DNA of 7,026 nucleotides, from positions 1 to 7,026 of the forward strand of contig JAGQQB010000191.1 of the NCBI GenBank assembly GCA_020426425.1, in the 5' to 3' direction. Positions within the stretch are counted from its first letter, which is position 1; every line of letters starts with the position of its first letter. The notes beneath the pieces were generated by a model. It was not told where the DNA came from. It was given only the letters and a program-made list of their open reading frames with translations, and ran no database searches. This document shows, piece by piece, positions 1-5,257 of the stretch. The translations under genes were made by a program, and so were the position numbers. Origin of the DNA: Planctomycetaceae bacterium. GTDB lineage: Bacteria; Planctomycetota; Planctomycetia; Planctomycetales; Planctomycetaceae.

Positions 1-526
1 CGCCTTCGAACGCGTCGGGACGACCGAGTTGCCCTTTCTGCCAGGCGTAGGCAAGAGTGGCGGCGGTCGGCTCGTTGATGATGTCGATCACATTCAGTCC
101 GGCGATCTTCCCGGCATCCTGCGTCGCTTTGCGACGGACATCGTTAAAGTAATACGGCACGGTAACCACTGCGTTCGCAATCGGGCCGACCTGTTTTTCC
201 GCATCCTGCTTGAGCTTCTTGAGAATCAGGGCCGAGAGGAATTCCGGAGTGAGCTTCTTCCCCTGATAGACAATGTGGAAGTCCTTGCTACCCATCTGGC
301 GTTTGATGGCTTCCACAATGTTCTGCGGCTTTTCGAGAGACATCCGCTCAAACGAAGGTCCGACGATGACCTTCCCATCGTCGCCCAGGAGAACGACTGA
401 GGGGGTAATCGTCTTGCCGTCGGCATTCTCCAGCGACACAGGTTCCCCTTCGGCATTGATCTGGGCAATGGCCGAGTAAGTGGTTCCCAAGTCGATGCCA
501 ACCGTTTGACCGTCAAGAATCTTCAT
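1..526 (-). CDS. Hsp70/DnaK-family molecular chaperone, N-terminal part (gene runs off the window)
   Basis: The visible 175 residues are the first half of an Hsp70 ATPase domain, which binds ATP in the cytoplasm to drive cycles of substrate-protein binding. Motifs in order: phosphate-1 loop VGIDLGTTYSAIA (9-21), AIKRQMGS (73-80) with the lysine matching catalytic Lys70 of E. coli DnaK at 75, VVTVPYYFNDVRRKAT (120-135) and AGLNVIDIINEPTAATLAY (142-160). Between KRQMG and LTPEF it is roughly 20 residues shorter than E. coli DnaK as I recall that protein. The short subdomain IB and the MGS motif look more like HscC-type paralogues, so it is probably a secondary Hsp70 and not the main housekeeping DnaK. 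The ATG at 526 is well supported: an in-frame TGA lies at 550-548 and only one TTG codon lies between. No grpE or dnaJ is in view. The family call is secure; the subfamily is inference. Confidence 0.95.
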   Translation of the reverse strand, partial: MKILDGQTVGIDLGTTYSAIAQINAEGEPVSLENADGKTITPSVVLLGDDGKVIVGPSFERMSLEKPQNIVEAIKRQMGSKDFHIVYQGKKLTPEFLSALILKKLKQDAEKQVGPIANAVVTVPYYFNDVRRKATQDAGKIAGLNVIDIINEPTAATLAYAWQKGQLGRPDAFEG

Positions 527-616
527 CAATTGCGTCGTGGAGTGTGTTCAGTTGCTTCCGAGAATCTGTGTCACCAGGAAACGGCGGACGGAATGCCCCG
601 ATCAGGGCTGGGGAAG

Positions 617-645
617 ATAATGGCGAATCAGTGTACCACTGGCAA
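617..645 (-). promoter_or_regulatory. Candidate sigma-70-like promoter for the Hsp70 gene
   Basis: On the minus strand a TTGCCA box (645-640, five of six matches to TTGACA) is followed after exactly 17 bases by CATTAT (622-617, four of six matches to TATAAT). Transcription would begin near 610, giving a leader of about 85 bases before the ATG at 526. The spacing is ideal but the -10 box is weak, and promoter consensus in planctomycetes is not well known, so this is a prediction only. Confidence 0.35.
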
Positions 646-665
646 GTTTCCAGCGGCGACGATGC

Positions 666-721
666 CGCCTGAGCGAAAAGAACGTTGCCCGGCGATCTCC
701 GCCAGCATCATCGCTCAGGTG
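666..721. other. Stem-loop upstream of the Hsp70 promoter
   Basis: CCTGAGCGA (668-676) pairs perfectly with TCGCTCAGG (711-719). The stem extends outward by one G-T wobble and one C-G pair to 666/721. The 34-base loop contains a second small hairpin, GGCG (691-694) with CGCC (700-703). It is the first of three adjacent stem-loops. No T-run follows on either strand, so it is not a standard terminator. It could be part of an unannotated RNA or a protein-binding site. Confidence 0.4.
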
Positions 722-742
722 AAGAGTTAAACCGCGTCCCGG

Positions 743-801
743 AAAACAAAACAGGCACTCACCTCTCGAAACGTCGTGTCACGTACAGAGGTGAGTGCCT
801 G
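743..801 (-). terminator. Strong intrinsic terminator-like hairpin, minus strand
   Basis: A perfect 15-bp inverted repeat, CAGGCACTCACCTCT (752-766) and AGAGGTGAGTGCCTG (787-801), encloses a 20-base loop. On the minus strand the stem is followed at once by TTTTGTTTT (751-743). This is what is expected of a Rho-independent terminator that stops leftward transcription, for example from the glycosyltransferase gene ending at 1416, before the Hsp70 promoter at 645-617. The stem is long for a simple terminator, and the ACGT pairs inside the loop (771-774 and 781-784) can form a further small helix. It could instead belong to an interspersed palindromic repeat. Confidence 0.6.
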
Positions 802-804
802 GCA

Positions 805-840
805 GCCGGGGGAGAAGGAGCCGACCCCGGCCAGTTTTTG
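805..840 (+). terminator. Intrinsic terminator-like hairpin, plus strand
   Basis: GCCGGGG (805-811) pairs perfectly with CCCCGGC (825-831) around a 13-base loop, followed by CAG and five T bases (835-839). This fits a Rho-independent terminator for rightward transcription, but no plus-strand gene lies upstream to need it. Its left arm begins three bases after the 15-bp repeat ends, so the two form a back-to-back pair pointing in opposite directions. It may close an unannotated plus-strand RNA covering roughly 650-840, or simply insulate the interval. Confidence 0.45.
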
Positions 841-1415
841 TTGATGGAACGTCTTGCCCCATCGGGATCCGCATGCCCGGTAGCAAGCGGAAGTCTCGTT
901 CGTCCATCCAGGTCATCGGCCAGTGCGCTGGACCACGATGATCTGGGATGGGGGATGTTGTGATTTCTTAGCCGAAGCGCGCGCAAACGCGCGGAAAAGT
1001 CAGTACTGGGAGCGACCTCCACCAACCCCAGCGATCCAATCCTGGAACTCGCATGAAGGGGGAGTCCGCGCTAGCGTCACTCGACTCCAACGAGGCAGTA
1101 ACCTCGCCACAAGGCAAGCGGCAGTCAGGGGTTCCTGCCATCAAGACAGGACAATCAAGCCAACTTCCATGGTCTTAGGAAAAGCTAATCCTTTTGGTCC
1201 CAAGCCCACGTTGAGCTCAGGGTCACTTCTCCTCACGACCCCCACTGGTTCGAGAAAGATACCCAGATTCTCCGACGCGTCAATCGCGTTTCCGCTGAAC
1301 TTCCAGCCCCGGTGCCACCGGTTCAACGGAGGTGCTTGAGCAGATTGGAATTGGAAGTTTCGACTTTTTTTCCGACCGTTTGGCACGCTCGCATTCACCG
1401 GCAGAATTCACCCAC
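841..1415. other. Unexplained intergenic region with no convincing gene
   Basis: I recognise no protein or known RNA family here. Open frames exist on both strands (plus 923-1339, minus 1141-1398), but their translations are rich in Arg, Pro and Ser, match nothing I know and overlap each other. Short perfect hairpins occur: CGCGCG/CGCGCG with a CAAA loop (978-993), CGAGG/CCTCG (1091-1106), GGGTC/GACCC (1220-1241), ACGCG/CGCGT (1275-1289) and CCGGT/ACCGG (1309-1321). Stems of 4 to 6 bp are expected by chance in GC-rich DNA of this length, so they prove little. A T7 run lies at 1365-1371 behind only a weak AAGT-TTCG-ACTT stem. A near-repeat GCAAGCGGnAGTC occurs around 883 and 1114. It may be a long 3' leader, a structured RNA or a decayed repeat element. 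Confidence 0.5.
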
Positions 1416-2513
1416 TTAACCCAACAGACGGGTGTACAGTGCCGCATACTTGCGAGCCACCGAATCCCACGTAAACTCTGACGAAACCAAACGATAGAGA
1501 GAATCAACCGCCGACAGCGAAGACGCCGGGTCGTTCATATGTCCCTGAATCGCCTGCCTTAACTCCCCTACGGAATGCGGTGGAACCACCTGCTCGGGCG
1601 ATCCTGCCGCGAGCAGTTCGCGAACACCCTCAACGTCGGTTGCAACAACCGGGACCCGACTGGCGATCGCCTCTAGCAGGACATTGGGCATGCCCTCCCA
1701 GCGAGAGGACAAGACAAACAGATCCGCCCCCTTGAGGTACCGGGGGAACTCATCGATCCGGCCTGGCAGCCAGACTCGCTCATCGAGTCCAAGCGCCGTG
1801 CGTTGCCGTACCAGAGCCGCACGTTGCGGACCTTCACCCGCAATAACAACTGTCCAATCTCTTCGAGCCACGAGCAGCGGTTGCACCGCCTGTAGCAGCA
1901 GATCAAACCCCTTCTGCCCATGCAGACGCCCCGCCGCCAGCAGCACCTTGCTCCCTGCCGGAATTCCCAGTTCGTTCCATTCGTATGGCTCAACTTGATC
2001 GAAGCGCGTCACGTCGACTCCATTGGGAATGACGGTGACTCGCTCGGCTGGGAATCGCAATGTCTCCCGAGCAAAGGCCGCGACTCCCTCACTGACGGCG
2101 ACGTGCTGTTGTACCATACGCCCCGTCCAGCGATCCAAACGCCGATGCCAAGACTTTTCCCGTTCCGCGACTCTCAACCCCGAAACAATCACCGGCACAC
2201 CCGCCAATCGACCGGCGATCCGACCGGTGACATTGGCATGAAACAGAAAGGTTTGCAGCAGCTCTGGTCGCCAGCCCCGCAAGCCACGTCGCAGACGATC
2301 GATGACACCAAGGTCCCGACTCGTCGTCGCCCCCAGACACTGGACTGCAATGCCTGCGTCCCGCAGTGGCTGAGCCAACGCCGCATCCGGCCCGAGACAG
2401 AAGACCTTCGGTTCCCAGTCTTCGCGCGGCATCCGAGTCACGATCTCTACCAGGGCGTGCTCGGCGCCGCCGGGATCAAGCTCGGTAATGCAAAACGCAA
2501 TTCGTCGAGGCAC
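1416..2513 (-). CDS. Family-4 glycosyltransferase (GT-B fold)
   Basis: The 365-residue protein has the length and layout of GT4 retaining glycosyltransferases, which move a sugar from a nucleotide-sugar donor to lipid, polysaccharide or protein acceptors at the cytoplasmic face of the membrane. The N-terminal acceptor domain opens with a strand and a glycine-rich loop, CITELDPGGAEH (8-19). IPNGVD (162-167) marks the link to the donor domain. GRLHGQKGFDLL (195-206) and AGEGP (225-229) follow. The EX7E signature is E273 to E281 in EGMPNVLLE, followed by VPVVATDVEGVREL (287-300), which normally holds the donor sugar and phosphate. No signal peptide or membrane segment is seen. The start must be the GTG at 2513, because an in-frame TGA lies four codons upstream and no other start codon lies between. 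Substrate and pathway cannot be told; it stands alone, divergent from the folate genes. Likely roles are exopolysaccharide or cell-envelope glycan synthesis. Confidence 0.93.
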   Translation of the reverse strand: MPRRIAFCITELDPGGAEHALVEIVTRMPREDWEPKVFCLGPDAALAQPLRDAGIAVQCLGATTSRDLGVIDRLRRGLRGWRPELLQTFLFHANVTGRIAGRLAGVPVIVSGLRVAEREKSWHRRLDRWTGRMVQQHVAVSEGVAAFARETLRFPAERVTVIPNGVDVTRFDQVEPYEWNELGIPAGSKVLLAAGRLHGQKGFDLLLQAVQPLLVARRDWTVVIAGEGPQRAALVRQRTALGLDERVWLPGRIDEFPRYLKGADLFVLSSRWEGMPNVLLEAIASRVPVVATDVEGVRELLAAGSPEQVVPPHSVGELRQAIQGHMNDPASSLSAVDSLYRLVSSEFTWDSVARKYAALYTRLLG

Positions 2514-2542
2514 AACACGGTCTCAATGGGGGGCATCTGAGG

Positions 2543-2559
2543 TTGCGAACCGCTCGCAA
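2543..2559. promoter_or_regulatory. Palindromic site in the divergent control region
   Basis: TTGCGA (2543-2548) and TCGCAA (2554-2559) form a perfect 6-bp inverted repeat around a 5-base spacer. It lies 30 bases upstream of the glycosyltransferase start and about 150 bases upstream of the folate operon. The 17-bp size and symmetry suit either a dimeric repressor operator or a small hairpin in the glycosyltransferase leader. Nothing identifies a regulator. Confidence 0.3.
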
Positions 2560-2571
2560 AGTGCAGGGGCA

Positions 2572-2605
2572 GTGCGGCCATGCTACCGACTCGCCTGTGC
2601 GGCCA
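2572..2605. repeat. Direct repeat GTGCGGCCA, two copies
   Basis: The nonamer GTGCGGCCA occurs at 2572-2580 and 2597-2605, 25 bases apart start to start, between the divergent glycosyltransferase and folate genes. It could be a pair of regulator-binding sites. A chance repeat of this length in such a short interval is unlikely but not excluded. Confidence 0.3.
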
Positions 2606-2663
2606 CGAGACAGGAATCTTTTCCGAGCGACCAAAAATCTCGTCGCCCGGCCATCAACTCTCC

Positions 2664-2669
2664 TACAAT
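2664..2669 (+). promoter_or_regulatory. Candidate -10 box for the pterin/folate operon
   Basis: TACAAT at 2664-2669 matches TATAAT at five of six positions and lies just upstream of the first operon gene. No recognisable -35 box is found 16 to 18 bases before it. A start of transcription near 2676 would give about 34 bases of leader before the GTG at 2710, or a nearly leaderless message if the GTG at 2677 is used. Confidence 0.25.
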
Positions 2670-2709
2670 CGCTCACGTGTTGGCCCCTGCCCCTCGATCG
2701 CCTCTGCTT

Positions 2710-3504
2710 GTGGACAATCAAGTCGTGCCTCACCCGCTTCCCAAGACCGCACTTGTCACTGGCGGAGCGATCCGCATTGGCCGGTCCATCGCGTTGGAAC
2801 TGGCAAGAAATGGAATCGACGTTGCCATCCACTATGCAAATTCCGCAGCAGCAGCGGAAGAGACACTCGCAGAACTGCGTACTCTTGGGGTCCAGGCAGT
2901 TGCGATTCCAGCAGACTTCAATTCGCCAGTCACCGCGGCAGAGTCACTGATCGCCAACGCGCGCTCCGCGCTAGGGCCGTTGGATCTGCTCGTGAACAGC
3001 GCAGCCATCTTCGAAGCAGCCACACTTACGACAACGACCGAGGCCAACTGGGACCGGCATCTGGACATCAATCTCAAGGCGCCGTTCTTTCTGACCAAGG
3101 CGTTTGCCGCCCAACTCAAAACGTCGATGGCCAGCGTGATCAACATCGTCGACTGGCGAGGATCAGTGCCGGTTCCCGGTCACGCAGCATACACAATCGC
3201 GAAGGCTGCCCTCATCGCCCAAACCCAACTCCTCGCCCAGGAACTTGGTCCACGCATTCGAGTCAACGGCATCGCCCCTGGGGCGATCTTGCCGGCACCG
3301 AACACCTCGCAAGAAGCGTTTGCCGCGCGGGGTGCGCGGAATCCGCTGCATCGGATTGGTGAACCAGCTGACATCGCTCGCGCAGTCCTGTTTCTCTTAC
3401 AGTCCCCGTTCGTGACCGGTGAGATCCTGCACATCACGGGTGGCGAACATCTCGCACCGGGCACACATTACCCCAACCGCATGAATCCCGTGTCGCCAGA
3501 CTGA
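2710..3504 (+). CDS. SDR-family pteridine reductase-like oxidoreductase (PTR1/FolM type)
   Basis: This is a short-chain dehydrogenase of about 264 residues. Numbering from the GTG at 2710, the dinucleotide-binding motif is TGGAIRIG (17-24), NSAAIF (96-101) follows, and the active site is Y161-x3-K165 in YTIAKAAL. The usual catalytic Ser, 13 residues before Tyr, is Asp148 in INIVDWRG. Asp here, with an Arg in the TGxxxRxG loop, is characteristic of PTR1 and FolM, which reduce dihydropterins or dihydrofolate with NADPH. It lies 59 bp upstream of folB and folK, which supports a pterin or folate role; it may supply dihydrofolate or dihydromonapterin reductase activity. The start is uncertain. The frame is open back to an ATG at 2488, but that would overlap the divergent glycosyltransferase and add a non-SDR N-terminus. 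GTG codons at 2677, 2710 and 2725 are all possible, and 2710 gives a typical short lead-in to KTALVTGG. A plain FabG-like reductase is the alternative. Confidence 0.85.
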   Translation: MDNQVVPHPLPKTALVTGGAIRIGRSIALELARNGIDVAIHYANSAAAAEETLAELRTLGVQAVAIPADFNSPVTAAESLIANARSALGPLDLLVNSAAIFEAATLTTTTEANWDRHLDINLKAPFFLTKAFAAQLKTSMASVINIVDWRGSVPVPGHAAYTIAKAALIAQTQLLAQELGPRIRVNGIAPGAILPAPNTSQEAFAARGARNPLHRIGEPADIARAVLFLLQSPFVTGEILHITGGEHLAPGTHYPNRMNPVSPD

Positions 3505-3511
3505 ATCCCGT
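3482..3511 (+). repeat. Short direct repeat TGAATCCCGT across the SDR gene end
   Basis: TGAATCCCGT occurs at 3482-3491, within the last SDR codons, and again at 3502-3511 covering the TGA stop. The copies are 20 bases apart start to start. It looks like a small local duplication that may have set the present C-terminus of the enzyme. Confidence 0.3.
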
Positions 3512-3563
3512 TTCCATTCGCTTCCTCACCGCTCCTTGCTCTCCCCCGACGAACTGACCTCAT

Positions 3564-3920
3564 ATGGCCGACCTCATCGTCATCGAAGACCTGTTGCTCC
3601 GCACCATCATTGGGATCAATCCTGAAGAGCGGCTCAATCGCCAGGATGTTGTCGTGAACATCACGCTGGAAACCTGCACGCAAGCTGCGGCCGCTTCCGA
3701 CTCGATTGACGACGCCGTCAACTATCGAACCATTTGCAAGCAGGTGATCGACTTTGTGGAAGCTTCGAGTTTCCAACTGGTCGAGACACTCGCCGAAGAA
3801 ATCTCCCGCATCTGCCTGGCCGATCCCCGTGTGAGCACAGCGCAGATCGCTGTCCGCAAGCCTGGTGCGCTGCGTTTCGCCCGCTCCGTGGGCGTCACCA
3901 TTACGCGGAGTCGAAATTGA
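3564..3920 (+). CDS. folB: Dihydroneopterin aldolase (FolB/FolX family)
   Basis: FolB converts 7,8-dihydroneopterin to 6-hydroxymethyl-7,8-dihydropterin and glycolaldehyde in folate synthesis; FolX in the same family epimerises dihydroneopterin triphosphate. The 118-residue length is normal. Residues matching the aldolase site are E22 in IIGINPEERLNRQD, Y54 in NYRT, E74 in LVETLAEE and K99 in VRKPGALR. Several stretches resemble FolX as I recall it from E. coli: LLLRTIIGI (10-18), NRQDVVVNI (25-33), DDAVNYRT (49-56) and the end ALRFARSVGVTIT. The KPGA segment is FolB-like, and folK follows immediately, so aldolase is the better call, with epimerase activity possible. The ATG at 3564 has no Shine-Dalgarno site; the 59-bp gap before it is pyrimidine-rich. 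The stop codon overlaps the folK start by one base. Confidence 0.92.
   Translation: MADLIVIEDLLLRTIIGINPEERLNRQDVVVNITLETCTQAAAASDSIDDAVNYRTICKQVIDFVEASSFQLVETLAEEISRICLADPRVSTAQIAVRKPGALRFARSVGVTITRSRN
3907..3910 (+). promoter_or_regulatory. GGAG ribosome-binding site for folK
   Basis: GGAG lies nine bases before the ATG at 3920, inside the last folB codons. It is the only clear Shine-Dalgarno-like site among the intact starts in this window. It supports the internal ATG at 3920 over the upstream in-frame ATG at 3734, which would overlap most of the second half of folB. Confidence 0.45.
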
Positions 3921-4459
3921 TGGCGACGGACGGCGTCTTCATCGCTCTGGGATCGAACATCGCCCCAGAGATCCACCTCCCGGCGGCAGCGGCGCTGCTG
4001 GCGCGGCGGTTTCCAATCGCCGCTGTTTCGACAGTGTGGGAATCCGCTCCAGTCGGATTCTCTGAACAGCCGAATTTCTGTAACGCAGCACTGCTGCTCC
4101 ACGGAGAGATCCCTAAACCTCAAGATCTCAAACAAGAGCTGCTCGGCATAGAAGACGAGTTGCACCGCGTTCGCGATCCTGACAACAAGAACGGACCACG
4201 AACGATCGATCTCGATATCGCCCTGTTCGGTCAGCTCGTCCTGCACAACGAACACGTCTCAATCCCCGACCCTCAAATCCCTGAGCGTCCCTTTCTCGCC
4301 ATCCCCCTCGCGGAACTGGCGCCCGATTTCGTTCATCCAGAACTACAGTGTTCGCTCGCCGTGATCGCCGAAGCAACGCCGCGGACAGACCTCCGCCCGC
4401 GGCCTGAAATCATCCTCACTGCGGCGATTCAATGGACGGGATCACAACGCCCGACATAA
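3920..4459 (+). CDS. folK: 2-amino-4-hydroxy-6-hydroxymethyldihydropteridine pyrophosphokinase (HPPK)
   Basis: FolK transfers pyrophosphate from ATP to 6-hydroxymethyl-7,8-dihydropterin, the step after FolB and before dihydropteroate synthase. The 179-residue protein shows FIALGSN (7-13), the substrate-loop region TVWESAPVGFSEQPNFCNAA (38-57), LHRVRDPDNKNGPR (81-94) and the family signature NGPRTIDLDI (91-100). Asp97 and Asp99 there match the magnesium-binding aspartates of E. coli HPPK. The downstream IPDPQIPERPFLAIPLAELAP (115-135) is also typical. The family is usually about 160 residues, so there is a short extra C-terminal tail. The TGATG overlap with folB implies translational coupling. 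No folP is present after it, and the operon appears to end here. Confidence 0.95.
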   Translation: MATDGVFIALGSNIAPEIHLPAAAALLARRFPIAAVSTVWESAPVGFSEQPNFCNAALLLHGEIPKPQDLKQELLGIEDELHRVRDPDNKNGPRTIDLDIALFGQLVLHNEHVSIPDPQIPERPFLAIPLAELAPDFVHPELQCSLAVIAEATPRTDLRPRPEIILTAAIQWTGSQRPT

Positions 4460-4614
4460 CAAAACGGCTGGCCTGCGATCAGACTCACACAGATCCCGCT
4501 GCCGACGGGACCGACATGCAAGACGAAGGCATACGGTCCATTGCGGCACATCGTCGCCCCGACTCAATCCACACGCGCAAAGACCACATCCGGACAAACC
4601 GAGCCAAGAAAAGT

Positions 4615-4737
4615 GGCAGGGTAGTTGACGTGATCAGCGGCAGATCATTCAAAGGGTGACCGGCATCAATAGAACGCAAGTCGCCCCATGAGATGCCGCC
4701 GAGAACGATCCAGTCGCAACCGGCCAACTACCCTGCC
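4615..4737. repeat. 13-bp perfect inverted repeat, 97-bp spacing (possible MITE-like element)
   Basis: GGCAGGGTAGTTG (4615-4627) and CAACTACCCTGCC (4725-4737) are exact reverse complements separated by 97 bases. Total length of 123 bp with terminal inverted repeats resembles a miniature transposable element, but I see no target-site duplication outside the ends, and no transposase is near. The alternative is a long-range RNA stem enclosing a 97-base loop. Chance occurrence of a 13-bp pair within such a distance is improbable. Confidence 0.45.
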
Positions 4738-4752
4738 GGGCCAGGATCTCAA

Positions 4753-4785
4753 TCGTCGCGACGTGGCTTCGATACGTCGCGGCGA
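4753..4785. other. Strong 12-bp hairpin
   Basis: CGCGACGT (4757-4764) pairs perfectly with ACGTCGCG (4774-4781) around a 9-base loop. Through one T-G wobble the stem extends to TCG/CGA, for 12 bp covering 4753-4785. It begins 15 bases after the 13-bp inverted repeat ends. There is no T-run on either side, so it is probably not an intrinsic terminator. It may be a protein-binding palindrome or part of a structured RNA. Confidence 0.4.
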
Positions 4786-5028
4786 GAATGTCATGTCGGA
4801 ATTGATCTCCTCCCGTCTCGATGCAGCCAGAATATCGATCGCACAAGACTTGCTGGATGAGCCTGAGCACACCGCGAATTGTGAGCACAAGGTCACGCGG
4901 CATCTGGTTTCACTGGAGGCGAGCACGACGAAGACGATCTTGCGTCGCAGGCCGGCAGTTCTCCCTCCAGCGAATCCAGAGTGCGTAATCGGTCAGCCAA
5001 GACGCCGACAGAACACCACGCGTCACCA

Positions 5029-5095
5029 TGACACCACGAATAACGGAAGACCGTCACACGGTCGTCTTCCGTCACGCACACACGTCGCGGTGTCA
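5029..5095. other. Nested double stem-loop
   Basis: The outer stem is TGACACC (5029-5035) with GGTGTCA (5089-5095), continued after one mismatch by CG/CG. Inside it, ACGGAAGAC (5043-5051) pairs with GTCTTCCGT (5064-5072). The inner loop can switch to a competing hairpin, GACCGT (5049-5054) with ACGGTC (5058-5063). Co-axial and mutually exclusive pairings in 67 bases suggest a folded RNA element or a factor-assisted bidirectional terminator between the convergent genes. No T-tail is present. Confidence 0.45.
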
Positions 5096-5257
5096 GCTCA
5101 GAGAGCGGAGTGAATTGAAGATGTCCTGGCTATCCAACTACTTCCAGAAACCCGCCAGGTTTTGCACACTTTCTTGCGGAGCCCCTCGGGGATTCGCCAC
5201 AACACCAAGGGAAATAGTACCTTGCGATCTCAATAAAATCTGGCAAACCACACGGAC

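Larger units (their letters stand above)
4460..5257. other. Gene-free region between convergent folK and fecR-like genes
   Basis: No recognisable gene is seen in these 800 bases. Open stretches of 60 to 140 codons occur on both strands, mostly overlapping, with no family match and frequent frame breaks. On the minus strand, adjacent fragments in three frames (about 5081-4893, 4926-4649 and 4727-4485) could be a decayed gene, but no domain supports that. The region holds a widely spaced 13-bp inverted repeat (4615-4737), a strong hairpin (4753-4785) and a nested hairpin (5029-5095), each listed separately. No classic T-tailed terminator is seen for either flanking gene; only a weak AAACC/GGTTT hairpin with one extra T lies at 5148-5163. 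Confidence 0.5.

Noticed and set aside
29..516. Open frames on both strands at the left edge (plus 29-400, plus 273-479, minus 226-516)
   Set aside because: They are antisense or out of frame with the Hsp70 reading, which carries unmistakable family motifs.
752..801. Resemblance of GCACTC and GAGTGC in the inverted repeat to a CIRCE heat-shock operator near an Hsp70 gene
   Set aside because: CIRCE has a 9-base spacer; here the matching parts are 32 bases apart, the outer TTA/TAA bases are missing and the site lies upstream of the likely promoter with a terminator tail.
1244..1262. GGTTCGA as a possible tRNA T-arm
   Set aside because: The flanking bases do not form the 5-bp T stem, and no anticodon arm or acceptor stem is found.
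1351..1371. T7 run after a TTCG-looped stem, as a plus-strand terminator
   Set aside because: The stem is only four base pairs with G-T extensions and there is no plus-strand gene to its left.
923..1398. Overlapping open frames plus 923-1339 and minus 1141-1398
   Set aside because: Low-complexity compositions, no recognisable motif, mutual overlap on opposite strands and no supported start.
2488..2709. N-terminal extension of the SDR protein from the ATG at 2488
   Set aside because: It would overlap the divergent glycosyltransferase start and encodes a sequence unlike any SDR N-terminus.
2580..3362. Long plus-strand frame of 260 codons overlapping the SDR gene
   Set aside because: It is a shadow frame rich in Arg and Ser; the SDR frame has all family motifs.
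3734..3919. Upstream in-frame start of folK at 3734
   Set aside because: It would overlap the second half of folB; the ATG at 3920 has a GGAG site and begins right before the conserved ALGSN segment.
4485..5113. Possible protein or pseudogene fragments on either strand in the folK-fecR gap
   Set aside because: No domain or motif is recognisable and the frames cannot be joined with confidence; recorded only as a gene-free region.
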